The position numbers and the translations under genes are program-made. From NCBI GenBank assembly GCA_002709045.1, contig PAPJ01000045.1, positions 61,605 through 125,604 of the forward strand: a stretch of DNA of 64,000 nucleotides, read 5' to 3'. Of this stretch, positions 63,909 through 64,000 are shown piece by piece. The notes beneath the pieces are model-generated. The model was not told the DNA's origin. It ran no database searches and saw only the letters and a list, made by a program, of their open reading frames with translations. Origin of the DNA: Planctomycetaceae bacterium. GTDB taxonomy: Bacteria > Planctomycetota > Planctomycetia > Pirellulales > Pirellulaceae. Every line of letters starts with the position of its first letter. Position 1 is the stretch's first letter.

Positions 63909-64000
63909 ATGGATTCTCAGCAGATCCTCACGCAGCCAGAATTCCGGCGATTTACATTTATTAGCGCTGGCTATCATCGAGGACTCGCATGACGTTGCCA

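Overview
The window looks like a chromosomal segment of a Planctomycetes bacterium, probably from the marine or aquatic Pirellulales/Planctomycetales breadth. The evidence is three separate modules of planctomycete-type cytochrome c proteins (DUF1549/DUF1553 and DUF1592/DUF1588/DUF1585 architectures) paired with secreted DUF1501 or DUF1552 proteins, an orphan prepilin-like protein, a Ser/Thr kinase with a TolB-like sensor, PQQ-type propeller proteins and DUF5690. Most of the window is moderately AT-rich. The genes at about 53.6-56.2 kb and 59-62.9 kb read as more GC-rich. I cannot name a genus. No rRNA, tRNA, CRISPR array, transposase or phage gene was recognised.

Layout. 0-2.1 kb: a DUF5690 transporter and a secreted protein. 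2.3-3.8 kb: a His-rich DUF2946-like protein and an orphan pseudopilin with an HDHDH tail. 4.2-5.9 kb: a two-domain metallophosphoesterase. 6.0-10.5 kb: a DUF1501/PSD1 pair. 11.1-12.1 kb: an unknown protein and YaiI. 12.1-16.0 kb: a DUF1552/DUF1592 pair. 16.7-20.7 kb: a glucosylglycerate locus made of a HAD phosphatase and a 1008-aa fusion of a GpgS-like glucosyltransferase to a GH13_18 phosphorylase. 20.8-25.2 kb: an unknown protein, an LRR lipoprotein, a sulfite oxidase-like molybdoenzyme and a nucleoside deaminase. 25.3-25.9 kb: a gene-free region rich in hairpins. 26.1-28.3 kb: small proteins and a diheme cytochrome.

28.5-38.1 kb holds the most striking locus: a tight eight-gene minus-strand operon of four consecutive B12-binding-type radical SAM enzymes, two GNAT-like acyltransferases, a GH3-family acyl-adenylating enzyme and a small membrane zinc-ribbon protein. 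A membrane protein, an NTF2-like protein and a fatty acid desaturase follow at 38.2-40.5 kb. I infer an uncharacterised lipid or acyl natural-product pathway. The product is unknown.

40.9-48.2 kb: an ankyrin lipoprotein, a YgjP-like protease, a DUF4328 protein, an esterase, tiny membrane and lipoproteins, a PQQ-like propeller and a porin. 48.5-49.9 kb: a phosphodiesterase interrupted by one in-frame TGA. 50.6-53.4 kb: a kinase-TolB protein. 53.6-56.2 kb: a phosphoesterase-propeller fusion. 57-59 kb: a zinc-ribbon/TPR membrane protein. 59.2-62.9 kb: a cytochrome/DUF1501 pair. 63.1-63.9 kb: a second membrane protein that starts with the NPYQAP tag.
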